From Pascua guehoae (taxonomy: Eukaryota > Basidiomycota > Tremellomycetes > Trichosporonales > Trichosporonaceae), in the NCBI GenBank assembly GCA_001600415.1, contig BCJX01000009.1:529976-593975 (forward strand): a DNA stretch of 64,000 nt, written 5' to 3'. This document shows, one piece after another, positions 43,694 through 55,167 of the stretch (positions are counted from its first letter, which is position 1; every line of letters starts with the position of its first letter). Below the pieces are notes generated by a model that saw only the letters and a program-made list of their open reading frames with translations, was not told where the DNA came from and did not search any database. Both the position numbers and the translations under genes were made by a program.

Positions 43694-45294
43694 CTACACC
43701 AGCACCAACGTCCCTGCGACGACGGCGAGCACTGCCGTGATCGGCACAGAGCGGACAGAGGCTGCGGCTGCGGATGGGACTAATGTGAATGTAACATCCG
43801 CGGTCATAGGGGTGGGCATGGGGTCAAGACCCGTGGCCGTCGGCGTGCCAGTCGCCAGGCCGCCACCGCCACTCGCGCCAGACGTCGACGGCTCACGTAG
43901 CAGGGTCACTGTATTGATGGTGCTGAGATCGGCCCAGTTCTTGTATGCGCTGTTGGTCAGCCAGCTGTTGACAAGGCGAGTTGTTGAGAAGAACGCTGCC
44001 AATCCCAAGGGAGTGCAGAATGCAATAGAAGACGTACGTGATCCTATTGAGCTGGGCCCAGTACGCGAGGCCGCTCTGCTCCATCAGACCCCCCCACCAG
44101 ACGATTTTGAGCGTCCGGTCACTTGCAGTGGCGAACTGGTATTTGAACGTGGAGACCGAGTCGCAGTCAACGCTATCCGCAACATTTAGCTGGGACATGT
44201 CGGAGTAGAGGAGTTTCTGCTCAATGTCGTCGACGTAGACGAGGAAATTACCCAGAAGAGCCACCGTAGAAATGGTAAAGCCTTGCACGTCGTCTGGAGA
44301 GTACATCAGCACTCGGTCCAGTGGGCCTGGGACTCACCGCCAAAGATAATAGTCGCGGTCGCAGTGGGATCGAAACACCGCATCCCCTTGACACCCCCAA
44401 TACATCTGTCCTCGTCGGTTTCGTACCACCTGCCCTCCCATTTGACCTCTTCGTACCAGCTGACAATCTTGATGGTCTCCGTTGTGATGGTCACGACCGT
44501 TGGGCTGGGGTTGGGCGTGAATGCCGTGACAGCGGTACTACTAGTGGCCGTTGCAGTCGCCATCCTCGTCGTTGTCGACCTAATCGTCGTTTCGATATTG
44601 TCATAGTACGTGTCGGTGGTCATGACGGGATCCCGTGTCGTGTATGTCTCGGTTTCATCATTGTAGAATGTCGTGGTCGCGGGCGGTAGAGTTTGGGGAG
44701 GAGGCGTGTAGGTGGTGACGGTTCGGATCCCTGGAGTGCCGGCTGCAGTGCGTGAGCGGGGACAACACTAACGGGGTTTTGGGGGGGGGGGGGGGTTCTG
44801 AGGGGGGATTTGAGAGAGCTCGAAAACCGATACCCACTGCAGTATCTGCCCCTTGGGCAGCATCCGTTCAGTTGACAGTCCCAGCTATCTGTCAGCAAAG
44901 AGGGCCCAAGGTGCGCGCCCAAAAGCGTCTGGGGACGTACCCAGGTTCACAGAAGCTGCCTACACTATGTCAGCACAGGTCCAAAGGTCCAAAGTGGCAA
45001 ATGAACCTCGAAAGCTGTGTTTGTGTAAAGAGGGCAAGGGCAAGGGGGCAAGAGCGCAAACCAGGTGACAAAAGGGGGATAGAAAACAAACAACTCACCA
45101 TCAAAGCAGCAATTGGCGCCGATTGGCGAACACCCTATTCCTGCACAATCAACCCACCCGACATCGCAAAGTCCCTGGCGGGGATGCAGACCAGCGGGTG
45201 CCATGTACCTATTAAACGGCAGCATGTCTTCCATCTGCGTCAGTTGGGCGGCCACAAGCGGCGCGAGGGTGAGGAGCGTGGCGGTAGCGAGCAT
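43694..45294 (-). CDS. Cys-rich GPI-anchored surface protein, paralogue B
   Basis: Six exons: 45294-45099, 44959-44941, 44884-44838, 44742-44338, 44293-44038 and 43949-43694, 392 aa. It has a signal peptide (MLATATLLTLAPLVAA), then the same ten-Cys module as A (CDVGWVDCAGIGCSP, ANCCFDGSFCEPGWDCQ, GCCPRGRYC). A longer Thr/Tyr-rich linker (TTTFYNDETETYTTRDP and similar) precedes the conserved Trp domain (WYEEVKWEGRWYE, MRCFDPTATATIIF, GFTISTVAL, TFKYQFATASDRTLKIVWW). The tail is Ser/Gly/Thr-rich with a hydrophobic GPI-type end. Exon 2 is only 19 nt (25 nt in A). The final intron's phase and the 47-nt third exon are identical in both paralogues. Confidence 0.83.
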
Positions 45295-46811
45295 TTTAAC
45301 GTCGTAGCTGTGAGACCTAGGAGGTAGCAATATGTAGAGAGGTGAGATTGAGGAAACAGAGAAGAAACAGAGCGAGCAACAGTCCGTTATTAAGTACCAT
45401 CCAGAGCCCTCAGAAGCCGTACCTGCGGACAGAAACCCCAGTGAGCGCAAGAAGACGCGCGATGGTGACAACCCAGCCAGCCCCCGCCAGTGCCACTTTC
45501 AAATGACGTGAGACGTCGTCTGCCGGCAGCGGGACTAGTGCCTGTCACCGAGCCTGCCCAACACCACTGTTTCCGCGGTACGCAGTGCCTACCAGCCAGA
45601 CAAAGCGCGGATGGACGGAACGTGCCTGCCGGCCCGACGTCGAGGGCCCTGTGCCATGTCACAAGACTGTTCTTCACGTGCTGAATGTCTTGGCATTTTG
45701 CTTGCTGCAACCCCCCCCCCTCCCTTCTCGCCTCTCACACTTCCCACACCTCACATCTCACACGACTTGCCCTTTCCTCCGACTTTAGGGGTTGGATGGC
45801 GGTGCAAAGGCTGTGTATCAGAGTGTTCCCCTGTCCATGTCAGGTGATACACCAGGAGTCGCCGAGTCGAGACCACAGCGTTTCCAGCAGAAGGACTTTG
45901 CGGCTGTCGACGGCTTTTTATCACCACCACTGCGAGACATGCTCATGCCGCTCTCACTTCGTCGGTGGTGGACCCGTACCGTACATAACACCTGGCCGCG
46001 GGCCGGCTGTCCCTTTGTGGACAGACGAAACACGTCACATGGCCCCCTTGCACCGCCTCGGCTCGCTCTGCTGGCTCGGCTACACCGTCTGCACCGGGTT
46101 TGCTGGGTTTACCTTGGGTTAGCCACAGATTGTGTGCCAAGGCAGAGTTATCGGCTCTGATTGAGAGAAGACGGGCACAGCATTCGTCATTGGGTGCAGA
46201 GGACGCTTATCTGCAGAAATCACGGTATTATGAGGTATGTAGGTACGGTATCGTACGCTTGTTGCACTGGTATGTGGTGATGGGGCAGTGTTGTTGTGAG
46301 CGGTGCACTGCTATGTGGTGACATGCGAGGGTCCCGACCGAGCCACGTCCACGGCCGAACGAGGACAACGGGTGCCACGAGGGACGTGGCCGCACGACGT
46401 GGCATTCCATTGAAGCGTAGGATGTCTATGGTCCTGAGCGTACCTGGGGCTCATAAATGGCAGTCAGACGACCTACTTCTGTCGTAGAACAAGAGGATAG
46501 AGTAACATGAAGAGCGGAGATGCTGAATTCTACCCTACAAGGCCGCGCACCACGCCGCGCCCCGCGCGCGTGGCAGCCACAAGACTGTCACTATTAAACA
46601 CTTTCGACCACTGCACCAAAGCATGTTGCAACAGAGACAGCCGTGGCGGCACCATGCGGTCCTCGAGAGGCACAACTCTGCATCTCCATTATTCATGTGA
46701 CACTAGGTCTATTCTCCGTGACACTACCAGTACTATTCTCCACACTGTACAACAATTGACTCGACCCAGACGAACAATAAAAACCAACACCGCCAACCAA
46801 CCCCGCCCCGT
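45295..46811. other. Intergenic, no gene recognised
   Basis: Upstream of paralogue B and downstream of the Zn2Cys6 gene. Several short frames, none with a domain. Confidence 0.6.
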
Positions 46812-47202
46812 CTATTTCCCCACCCTACTCTCTCCACGGCGATACTCGCCGGAGCAAGACTCGGCCGTGCCGCGCTCGTCGTACTCTCCGCACGTCGACA
46901 CGGACCTCGACCTGGCCGACGACGACCGGGACGTTGCGGAATTCGTGCCCGCCGCGCGCTCCACGCGCTCGACCACGTCGGCGGCCTCCCTCAGCCGCCG
47001 GGCGAGGCGGGACCCGCGCCGTGTCCCGCTCACATCTGCTGCCTCGAGCACGTCGATCGCCGCCTGGGCGTAGTGCCGCACGGCGGCGGGGTCGACGCCG
47101 GCGGCTGCGCTCGCGCGCGCGCAGGCGGCGACGCGGAGGAGGAAGTGGGCCGCGTCGGCGAGTGTGGTTGTGATGTACTGCCGTCAGTGTTCTGGAATGG
47201 AA

Positions 47203-47235
<33 letters not shown>

Positions 47236-50200
47236 AGTGGGGAGGAGGGTTGTAGGAGGGTTGTAAGGAAGGTTGCAGGGAGGTTTGTAAGGTGGGTGGG
47301 TGGGAGCGGAGTGGAAACAGCGGCTGGCAGCTGGCGGGAGTCTGACCAATAGCTGAGATCTCACGGCCCTTCCGGCCTCGAGGTCTTGCGCGGGATCACA
47401 GTGACGCGAATCGCCTCAGACTCGTCTTTGGCTTGCCCTCCTCCCCTCCCCGGTCATTCCAATGGTCATCACGCCAAGCCCGTGAAGAAACCCAGGCGGT
47501 ACACCATTTTAAGCAGCCCATCCAGCCCGAGGACAAGTGTCGCAAACACTGAATTGGGTCCCAAAACTCACGTCCGGGGCAAAACTCAACACACGGTCCG
47601 TCGTCGCACTCTCATGGTGCACGCGCACCAGCCCCAGCGCGGCCTGCACAGCGCGGCCGAGGGCGGCGCACAGGGCGTCGACGTCTGCTTGTTCGTGGCG
47701 CCTCTCCGCGTCTGTGCAGTGGTAGTAGTCGTGGAGGGCAGGGAGGGCGCGGGCGTTGACGGACAGGCGGACGTGGTCGGCCTGGAGGCGGGCGATGCGT
47801 GCGGATGCGCCGAGGACGCGCGCGTCTGGGGTTCGTCAGCTGGTGTGTACTTGGGGTGGTCAGAGGGATGGGGTGGGGTGAGGTGAGGTATTGAGGCCGC
47901 GTAACGGCCCAAGCTTCGACTGTCGAGCTCAAGCTCGGCCTGGAGGCGGTGACTGGCGCAGATATGATGCCACATCAACAGGCGAGGCTGGTCTTGACCA
48001 GGGCGTTGCCCCGATGCCTACTCACTCGCAATCCATCGCCGACACCACGCGTCCAGGCGGGCATTGAGCGCGTCCACTGCCCCTCCGCCGGCAATAGCCG
48101 CGAGCTCAGCCTGGGCGACGAGGAAGGCGTCGCCGCATCCCCACGCCGGATTCGCTTCGGCCTCGCGCGCGTCGCTCGGGTCCCAGGTATGTGTCCGCCC
48201 GCCAATCGCGAGGGACAGGAACGTATCGACCGCGCGCGCCGCGAGGCGGGTGCGCCACAGGCCCAGCCCCGATGCGGCTCCCGAGCGTCGTTGGTCCTGG
48301 TGGGCGCGGGGATCGAGGGCGATGCGGTCGACCGAGCGCCCGACGTGCCCCACAAGAACCCACGGACACAGGCCGCGTGCTGCGGCGTCGTCGGCTTCTG
48401 GCGGCGTCTCGTCGCTCCCCTGTCCCGCACCGCCGACCCAGGCCGCGAGGATCAGGCCCGCCTGCGCGTCGGCCAGCTCGGGCACGCGCACGAGCGAGCG
48501 CCCGACGTACCCCGCCGCCACGGCTGCGAGGCGGGCGGCCACGTCGGGGGCGAGGGCGCGCTCGGCCGTGTGGCCCGGGTAGAAGCGGGCGGCGGCGGCG
48601 AGGACGGCCGCGACGACCTGCGGCGCGTGTGTGGGTGCTTGGGTGTCGAGGATGGGCAGGAACGGGGAGAGGTGTTGGGTGTAGCTGGGTGTTAGGAACG
48701 GTGCGGGGATGGGTGTCCACTGGGAGCAGGATTGTGATTCGTGTGATTGCCGGCATGGCATATCTGATAAGATGACCGACGCCACAATCCCCTCGATGCC
48801 GGCATTGACCAACAGACAAGAGAGGTCGTTGCTCGTTGCCTTTCCTCTCTCCACTATCCGCCATTTCCACCTCTGAACCCAACCACCACGCCAGCTGCTC
48901 TGCGCTCCATGGCTTTGTTCTCTGCTCTCGGTGTGGCTCTCTCCCGGCCCTCCTCACAAATCAGCCCCCCTCATGAACCCTCAGGAACTAACAAGCCACC
49001 CCCCAATTCACTACCCGACCTGCTCATAGCCCGTTCCAGCACTCACAAATTAAACAGCCGCTCGGCAGTAATGCCATCCACGACCGCCGCGACATCCGCG
49101 GGCAGCTTTGCCTCCCGCTCCCGATCCGTCCGCGACCGGTGCGGCGACACGAGCCACTCTCTCGCACTCTGATGCCCATCGCGGTCGTGGTAATCGGCAT
49201 CGCTAGCCTCGCGTGGGGTACTCCGTGCGCGCCGCTCATCGGTGGGCGGTACACTGGCACTCGCGCGGTGGTAGCGCACCTGGCCAGGTTGGTCGGGCAG
49301 ATGCATCTCGGCGCGCTCCCTCTCGGCGTCGGCCGCGTGGGCCTGGGTCTGGGCCTGGGCGTGTGCTTGGTCCCACTCGGCGCGCTCGAGGGCTTGTCCC
49401 CGCCGCGTCGCGAGGCACGGGTACGCGCTGCCCCCGTGGTTTGCGTCGCGGGGCTGGGACTGTCTCCAGACACCTCCGACCCCTCCGACCCCACTGACCC
49501 CCCCGACGCCGACGCCGCCACTGGGGCCGACTCGAGTCAAGCCGCCCATCCCGCCCATACCAGCCAACAAGGTCGCGACACTCGCCTCGAGCACCTCGAT
49601 CCTATCCCGCGGCACGGCTGGGCCTACTACGCCCACACCGATGCCACCGATACCGTCGCGGCGGGCAAAGTCGCACTGGGCGCGGCTGCGGACGCAGCGG
49701 CGGCACGGCCAGCCGCCGAGACAGCGTAGTTTTTGCTTGCGGCAGCGGAGGCAGGCCTGGGCGGCGCGTTTGGGCGGGCGCGGGGGTGGGGGTTGTGAGT
49801 GTGGGCGAGTCTGGGTTTGGGTGGGGGTTGGGGTAGTGTTGGTTGGGGCGGGGTTGGTGTTGGTGGTGTTGGGGTTGGTGTTGGGGGGGATGGTTGTTGG
49901 GGAGGTGTTTGATGGAGCGGGGATGGGGTTAGTTGGGCCTGGGGTCGGGACGATACTCGTTGGGGCAGTACTCGTGGTGACGATAGTCGGTGCAGCGTGG
50001 GCATGGGTGGGCCGCGCGCCGTGTAGACCCCCGGGGTGCGAGGAGCGGAGGGAAGCTGCGGCCGATGGCGGAGTGTTGGCCTCTATGTATGGGAGAGGGG
50101 CCCGCGGTGTGCGCCCTTGCAGGTACGAGTGCGACGTGTGTGCCATGCATGCCGTCTGCTCCGGATCGGGCGCACAGGCCGTGGGCCGAGGGGGCCTCAA

Positions 50201-50962
50201 AGGCGATGTATGCGTGTCGGAGGTGTGGGTTCCGCTCGACATACGTCGACCAGGACCGGGATCAGGCGAAGATTCGCGCAGGGGTTCGGTGGCAATGCCT
50301 GGGGTTGCGGTTGGACTGGTGGCCGTGCCTGCAGCTACACCTGTGGCTGGAGCCTCGCGACGAGGGTCTGTGCGCGCGTTGCCGCCGGTGCGCGGGGCTC
50401 CTGGCGTCCCCGTGCCCGTGCTCATCCCGGTTGTCGATACCGTCGGTGCCGGGCCGGTACTCGCGCTCGAGCCTCGGTCCCCGCTTGTCGACGGTCCGGC
50501 AGATCGAGGGCTAGCCGGCCTCGGCCTGTCGCTGGTGAGTGCGGCGAGTGAGACTCTGGTCGCTGCCAGACTGCTCGTGTTTGCAGTCGGGCTCGACTGG
50601 GAATGATAGCTATATGTGGGGCGGGGCTCGAGGGGGAATGGTGGGGCGGAATAGCGCCTCGGCCCGTACTCGTCGTCGTCGTCGGTGCGGGCGCGCTTGC
50701 TGGCGGGCGTGTAGTCGGTGTAGTTTGCGAAATGCGCGTATCCTGGGTTGTGGCTGGCGTGGTTTTGGGTTTGGTGATGGTTTTGGCCCCGGCCTGCACT
50801 TGCCTTGTCGCGCGTGTCGATGGCTGTACTCATGCTGGTAGAGTAGCTCATGGTTGAAGAGGACGAGCTGGATCGCCACCTCACCGACTGCGCGCCATTC
50901 GGGACAATGGTGGGCGGCGCGGGCAGGGGCGACATGAGCGGTGTGAATGGCAGGTGTGCCAT
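46812..50962 (-). CDS. Zn2Cys6 fungal transcription factor
   Basis: Five exons: 50962-49047, 48684-48026, 47992-47906, 47825-47572 and 47177-46812, 1093 aa. A 400-residue Ser/Thr/Pro-rich leader precedes the zinc cluster: Cys 404, 407, 414, 420, 423 and 430 (CLRCRKQKLRC, then PCRRC and C), spacing 2-6-5-2-6. A heptad-like RIEVLEASVATLLAG follows, probably for dimerisation. The C-terminal half is the fungal middle homology region: AERLFNFYTQHLSPFLPILD, AAARFYPG, LGLWRTRLAARAVD, RLLMWHHICASHRL, RVLSFAPDYITTTLADAAHF. Exon 3's donor (GTTACG) is weak and that junction is the least certain. Target genes are unknown; the tandem surface proteins lie nearby but no regulatory link is shown. Confidence 0.88.
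47202..47234 (+). repeat. Poly-G run of about 32 inside TF intron
   Basis: A G homopolymer of about 32 bases in intron 4 (47178-47571) of the Zn2Cys6 gene. Its length is likely unreliable in the assembly. Confidence 0.9.
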
Positions 50963-52098
50963 GGGGGCCCGCGGGGGTGTGGTCGGATGATGGGCGAGTC
51001 GAGGTAGTTGTCTGGGATATCGGGATTGTGCCGCCCAGTCAAGTCGGGGTGAGCTCCTGTGCCAGCAGGGGACTTTAGGTGTGGCCAGCTCGAGAGATGC
51101 GATGGCGATGAGGAAAAGACCGCCCTCTGCTCATGTTGTTTCGTATTGATAACTGGGCAAAGAGTCCAGTGGACAACGGGTATCGGCCTGCTTGTGCTCA
51201 CATTGCCGTATGCAAAGATGGAACCGTCCGCGTCGTTCATGGTCCACAATCGAGCCGACAGCCGGTACCGGTATCTTGCTCTTCGATCAAGAGGTCTGTG
51301 ATACTGTACCATCCTGCCTGTTTGGTTGCACGTCGCAGAGCCGATCGTACGCCACCCTATTCTAGCACTTTTACCGTGTTTTACGGGCTGTGGTGAGACA
51401 AAAATCCTTCTAGCCCAGACCGAAGCTAGCCGGTCGCCGGCGCACGGTTCGCCAAACCAACGGCTACGGTTGGCCGTGTTTCAAAGTGCCGCATGCGATG
51501 TGGCGCGTGGCGCGTCAACCTGCCAAATCGTCACAGGTCGGGCCGACATGACTCGTCCCAGTGCGCTGTGTTCGAAACTTGCAAGGTGTAGAGCGTGGGG
51601 CCGTTCGGGTACGGCCCGAGTTACCACATGCGCCTCTTGCATGATCGCATCACTTGATGCCGAATTGCTTCCCTTGGCGGCGGACAACTGTGGCCCATGC
51701 GCTTTGGACTTCAATGGCGAGTGCGCAGAACCATGCGGACGTGATTAATTGCTGATGTCAGCTACGAATGATCCGGTGTGGCTTGTCTCCACGAGGGACC
51801 CCATCTCAGTGTCCGGCCAGTTCTTTTTTTTCGATTTCCATACTCAGAATCAGATGTTGCCATATCGGGACGTTGACCGATACCCGGCGCGTATCTGTCA
51901 ACGTGACTTTTTTCCCCGGCCGGGTATCTGTCAACGTCATACGTGCTTCAGATTCATGCACAGATGGAAATGCACAATGCCGGCAGGAACGCTGCAATCA
52001 GTATTCTCGGCAGTGAACGCGTCGCAACATTCGTGCATACGCGTATCAGATCATTAGCTGCGCCGCTCTCCCTTGCACATGCCAAACCAACGGCCAGC
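50963..52098. other. Intergenic, inverted repeat
   Basis: No gene seen. It contains the 19-bp inverted repeat at 51870-51937. Confidence 0.6.
51870..51937. repeat. 19-bp inverted repeat with central half-copy
   Basis: The left arm ACGTTGACCGATACCCGGC (51870-51888) matches the inverse of the right arm GCCGGGTATCTGTCAACGT (51919-51937) with one difference. A third partial copy, GTATCTGTCAACGT, lies between them. Confidence 0.8.
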
Positions 52099-54317
52099 TT
52101 AGAACGTCTCCTCGTCGTCCTCGAGTCCCAGGTCGCCCTCCTCGCCGTCTGGCACCTGCAACGTCAGCGTTCCTGATCGGCGTGCCTGCGAATGAACGAC
52201 GCTGGGAGTGGCAGTGACAGCAATGCCCCGCAGTCTAATCTCGTCCGACGCGCGGCACTTGCAGACAGCATGACGATTCCCGACCTAGTTGCCGGCGAGT
52301 GCCCGGCCCTCGGTTCAATTGTCCCCAATCCAGGGGCCAAACCCACACAACCCTAGATATTCTTTTTGGCCAGGTATCATCCATCAGGTGCCAATGAATG
52401 GCCCATTGAGGCTGGGCCACCAGCCGTGGCGCCCAAACAGCAGCAGCCGATACCGAACACCTGCTCAACTTACCTCAAAGCCCTCCTCGGTCTGGTAAAG
52501 CACCTCCTGGATCTTGGCCAGGGTATCCCGTTCCTCGAGGTCGATACCGTCGAGGTTGATGCGCTCGCCGACAATGAGCTCGATCGAGCGGAGCTCTGAC
52601 CCGTTAGCGTATGATTTCGCCATGCAAATATCGAATGCCACCACCCCCACGCTACTCACTAGCAAAGTAGAAATCGCGCTCCTTTTCCAGTCCCTCGCAC
52701 GTCGCCTGCATCTCCTGGATCTGCGCATTGAGGACCTGAATCTGGGCCTGGGATGCGGCGCTCGGCTGGCGCGCAGCTCCGCCGCTGGGCACACGGCCCG
52801 CGGTGGATCCCGTCAGACGTCCAGACGCTGCTGGGCGGGTTCCTGCACGCGACGAACCCCCCGACCCAGGTGCACCGTGCGTCGCGCCGCCGCTACGAGG
52901 TGTCAGCAGTTGACTTTCAAGGCTAGCGAGGACACGTACGCGCGCTCGACGGCGTTATAGGAGTCACCGCGGCTGTTGGCGTCCCAAAACTTCTTCATCC
53001 ACTGGAGGAACTCGAGGTTGTCCTGCATCTTGCACCTAGACGTGTTAGCATGATCAGACCGGCGCGACGCGGGTTCGGTCGCTCGGGAGCACTGTGACGC
53101 GTGCATGCCGCACACTCCTTGCCCGCTCGGACGCGGGCAGTGGGAGCGTCACGGCGGAGACCGGGAGCAGGCCCGGAGCGGCCCGTGCGCACACAACCCA
53201 CGCACTTGACGAGTCTCTCAACAGGAATGGGCTTGGCATTAGCATACAAACTTGAATACGCGGGTACGCTGGCGGCGACGCTGCTGGACGCACCTTGTCA
53301 ATACGGTGCTTGTTGAATGCCTTCTGGAGGATCTTGAAGTTGTCGAGGTACTCGTACTCCATCTTTGGGTTCATCTTGACGCTCCGCATGGGCACATCGC
53401 CTGCATGTTAGCTGTGGTCCGTTGCGTCTGGCGCTGGGGGAGGTGCGGAGGGTGTCCGCGGTGGGTGAGGGATTGTTGCGTGCAAGGACAGCACCGAGGT
53501 CACGATACAGGGCCGAAACGGTCCCGTGGGACTGGGTGGCAATGGCCGAGCGGCAGTCGGTCGTTGGCGCTCGCACGCACCCGCACGCGCAGCACCACAC
53601 CGTCACACACGCAGACGTTGCGAAATGCGTCGGGGAAGGTCTCGAGCTTGCCCCGTCCAAGGCCTGCGTTTACGCTGGGTGGCAATGCCCGACAGAGTCG
53701 TCGTCGGACAACTGCGCACTGCACATCGCATCGCTCGCATCGGCGCACGCGCACGCGCATCCGACCGTCGCGTCGCGCCGCCAGACTGTAGGCTGCAAGC
53801 CGCGAGCGGCACCTGGCCCGCGCTCGGCTCGCACCTCCACACCCAACACCCCCGTTCGCGCACGCACCGTAGATAGAGTCAAATACCTGTGCATGTCAGC
53901 TCGGCCCTCGCCACCAGACAAGTCGCTTGCACTTCTCGCCTCGGCACCCAGCGTGTGGCTCCACGTACCTGGCAATAGATGACGCCCTTGCCGCACTCCT
54001 CGACCTTCTTGACCATGTTGGGGGCAAGGAGGTCGTTGAGCCATGCGAGCAGCTCGCCGCGGGCTGCGGGGTTAGCGGGGGGCACGGACGGCGTGGGCAT
54101 TGATAGTGTGCCGCGGTGGTGGGGCGGGCAGAGCAGCGACTCCGCGGAGGGAGGGAAGGTATGCTGGGGTGGTGGCATGGTGGACGGCGGGCACGCCCGC
54201 CGCGTTTGGGTTTGGGTTCGGATTGCCGACGCGCGGCACGACGACGCGACGTGGCGATGGGCGCAGCGACAACGGGGCAGAGGAGAGGAACGTACATTCG
54301 CCGACGTAGACGGACAT
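52099..54317 (-). CDS. BIM1: EB1-family microtubule plus-end protein (Mal3/Bim1)
   Basis: Nine exons: 54317-54296, 54063-53969, 53886-53868, 53400-53294, 53231-53206, 53035-52940, 52892-52660, 52595-52474 and 52155-52099, 258 aa with all phases closing. The calponin-homology domain is clear: ELLAWLNDLLAPNMVKKVEE, GVIYCQVFDSIYG, VPMRSVKMNPKMEYEYLDNF, LQKAFNKHRIDKPIPVERLV, LEFLQWMKKFWDANS. A Gly/Ser/Arg linker leads to the coiled-coil and EB-homology region (QIQVLNAQIQEMQATCEGLE, ERDFYFAKLRSIELIVGERI). It ends with an acidic tail, DDEETF, whose terminal aromatic residue fits the EEY/F-type motif that binds CAP-Gly proteins. It tracks growing microtubule plus ends. Several introns are very long (467, 318 and 232 bp). 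Confidence 0.95.
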
Positions 54318-55167
54318 GGCGAAGGGAGTGTGGGAGAAGGAAAGGGGGGGAAGGGGGAGGTAGTGTTGTGGAGAGAAAGTGTTGAGGACAACGGTGTAAT
54401 GGAGGATCAGCCCTTCGTTGTATAGCTCGTCTTACTGCAACCACCCAGGCGCCAGTGCACAACGACAGACGACAACGGGGCCTCGCGCGCGTGTGGTGGG
54501 CTGCAGGGTGAGACCGCATCACACACGGAAGTATTTCCACGTGGCAGATTGTCCCTGGCTTTATTGCGTCAACAAAACAAAACATTCAGGTCGACTGGCT
54601 GTCCGGGCCGCAGACTCTAGACGCACCACGCTAAGCATCCAGCACCACCCACAAACCAACCAGCCCAGCACCACCCACAAGCCAAGAATATAGCACCCCG
54701 CAGCAAGCATCACAGCAGCAATGCATCAACAAGCATACGAGACGCATGCAGACCACGGCCCACGAGTACAGCTACATGCATGAAGCAGTCGACAGCCATT
54801 GCGGGCTGGCAACGAGATAGATGCGTATGGAGAGGTAGGTATAGAGTTGCGGTGGGGGTTGTGTATTAGCACACCCACCGCATGAGCCTTGGAGGGCAGG
54901 GGGGAGGGGGAATGGTTGGTTGGATGGTTGTGGGAGAGAGACATGACATGATAGTAGAGATTCTTGCGCGTTGTTTGCAATTCTTCCGCGTTTCTTGTCC
55001 TTCACAGTAAAGTGGTTGACCGTTTTGTTGATAAACACAGTGTGTCGACAATGGGCGGAAAGAGAATGGGCGTTGGCATGGAATGGAGTTGGAATTGGAA
55101 TGAAGCGGATTGGATTGGGCTACGAGGGATGATTGTTGAATTGATGCACCGTTAATGTCGTCGTTGC
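54318..55167. other. Intergenic, no gene recognised
   Basis: EB1 promoter side and 3' flank of the eIF4A-like gene. It includes a CAGCACCACCCACAA direct duplication at about 54637-54680. Confidence 0.6.
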
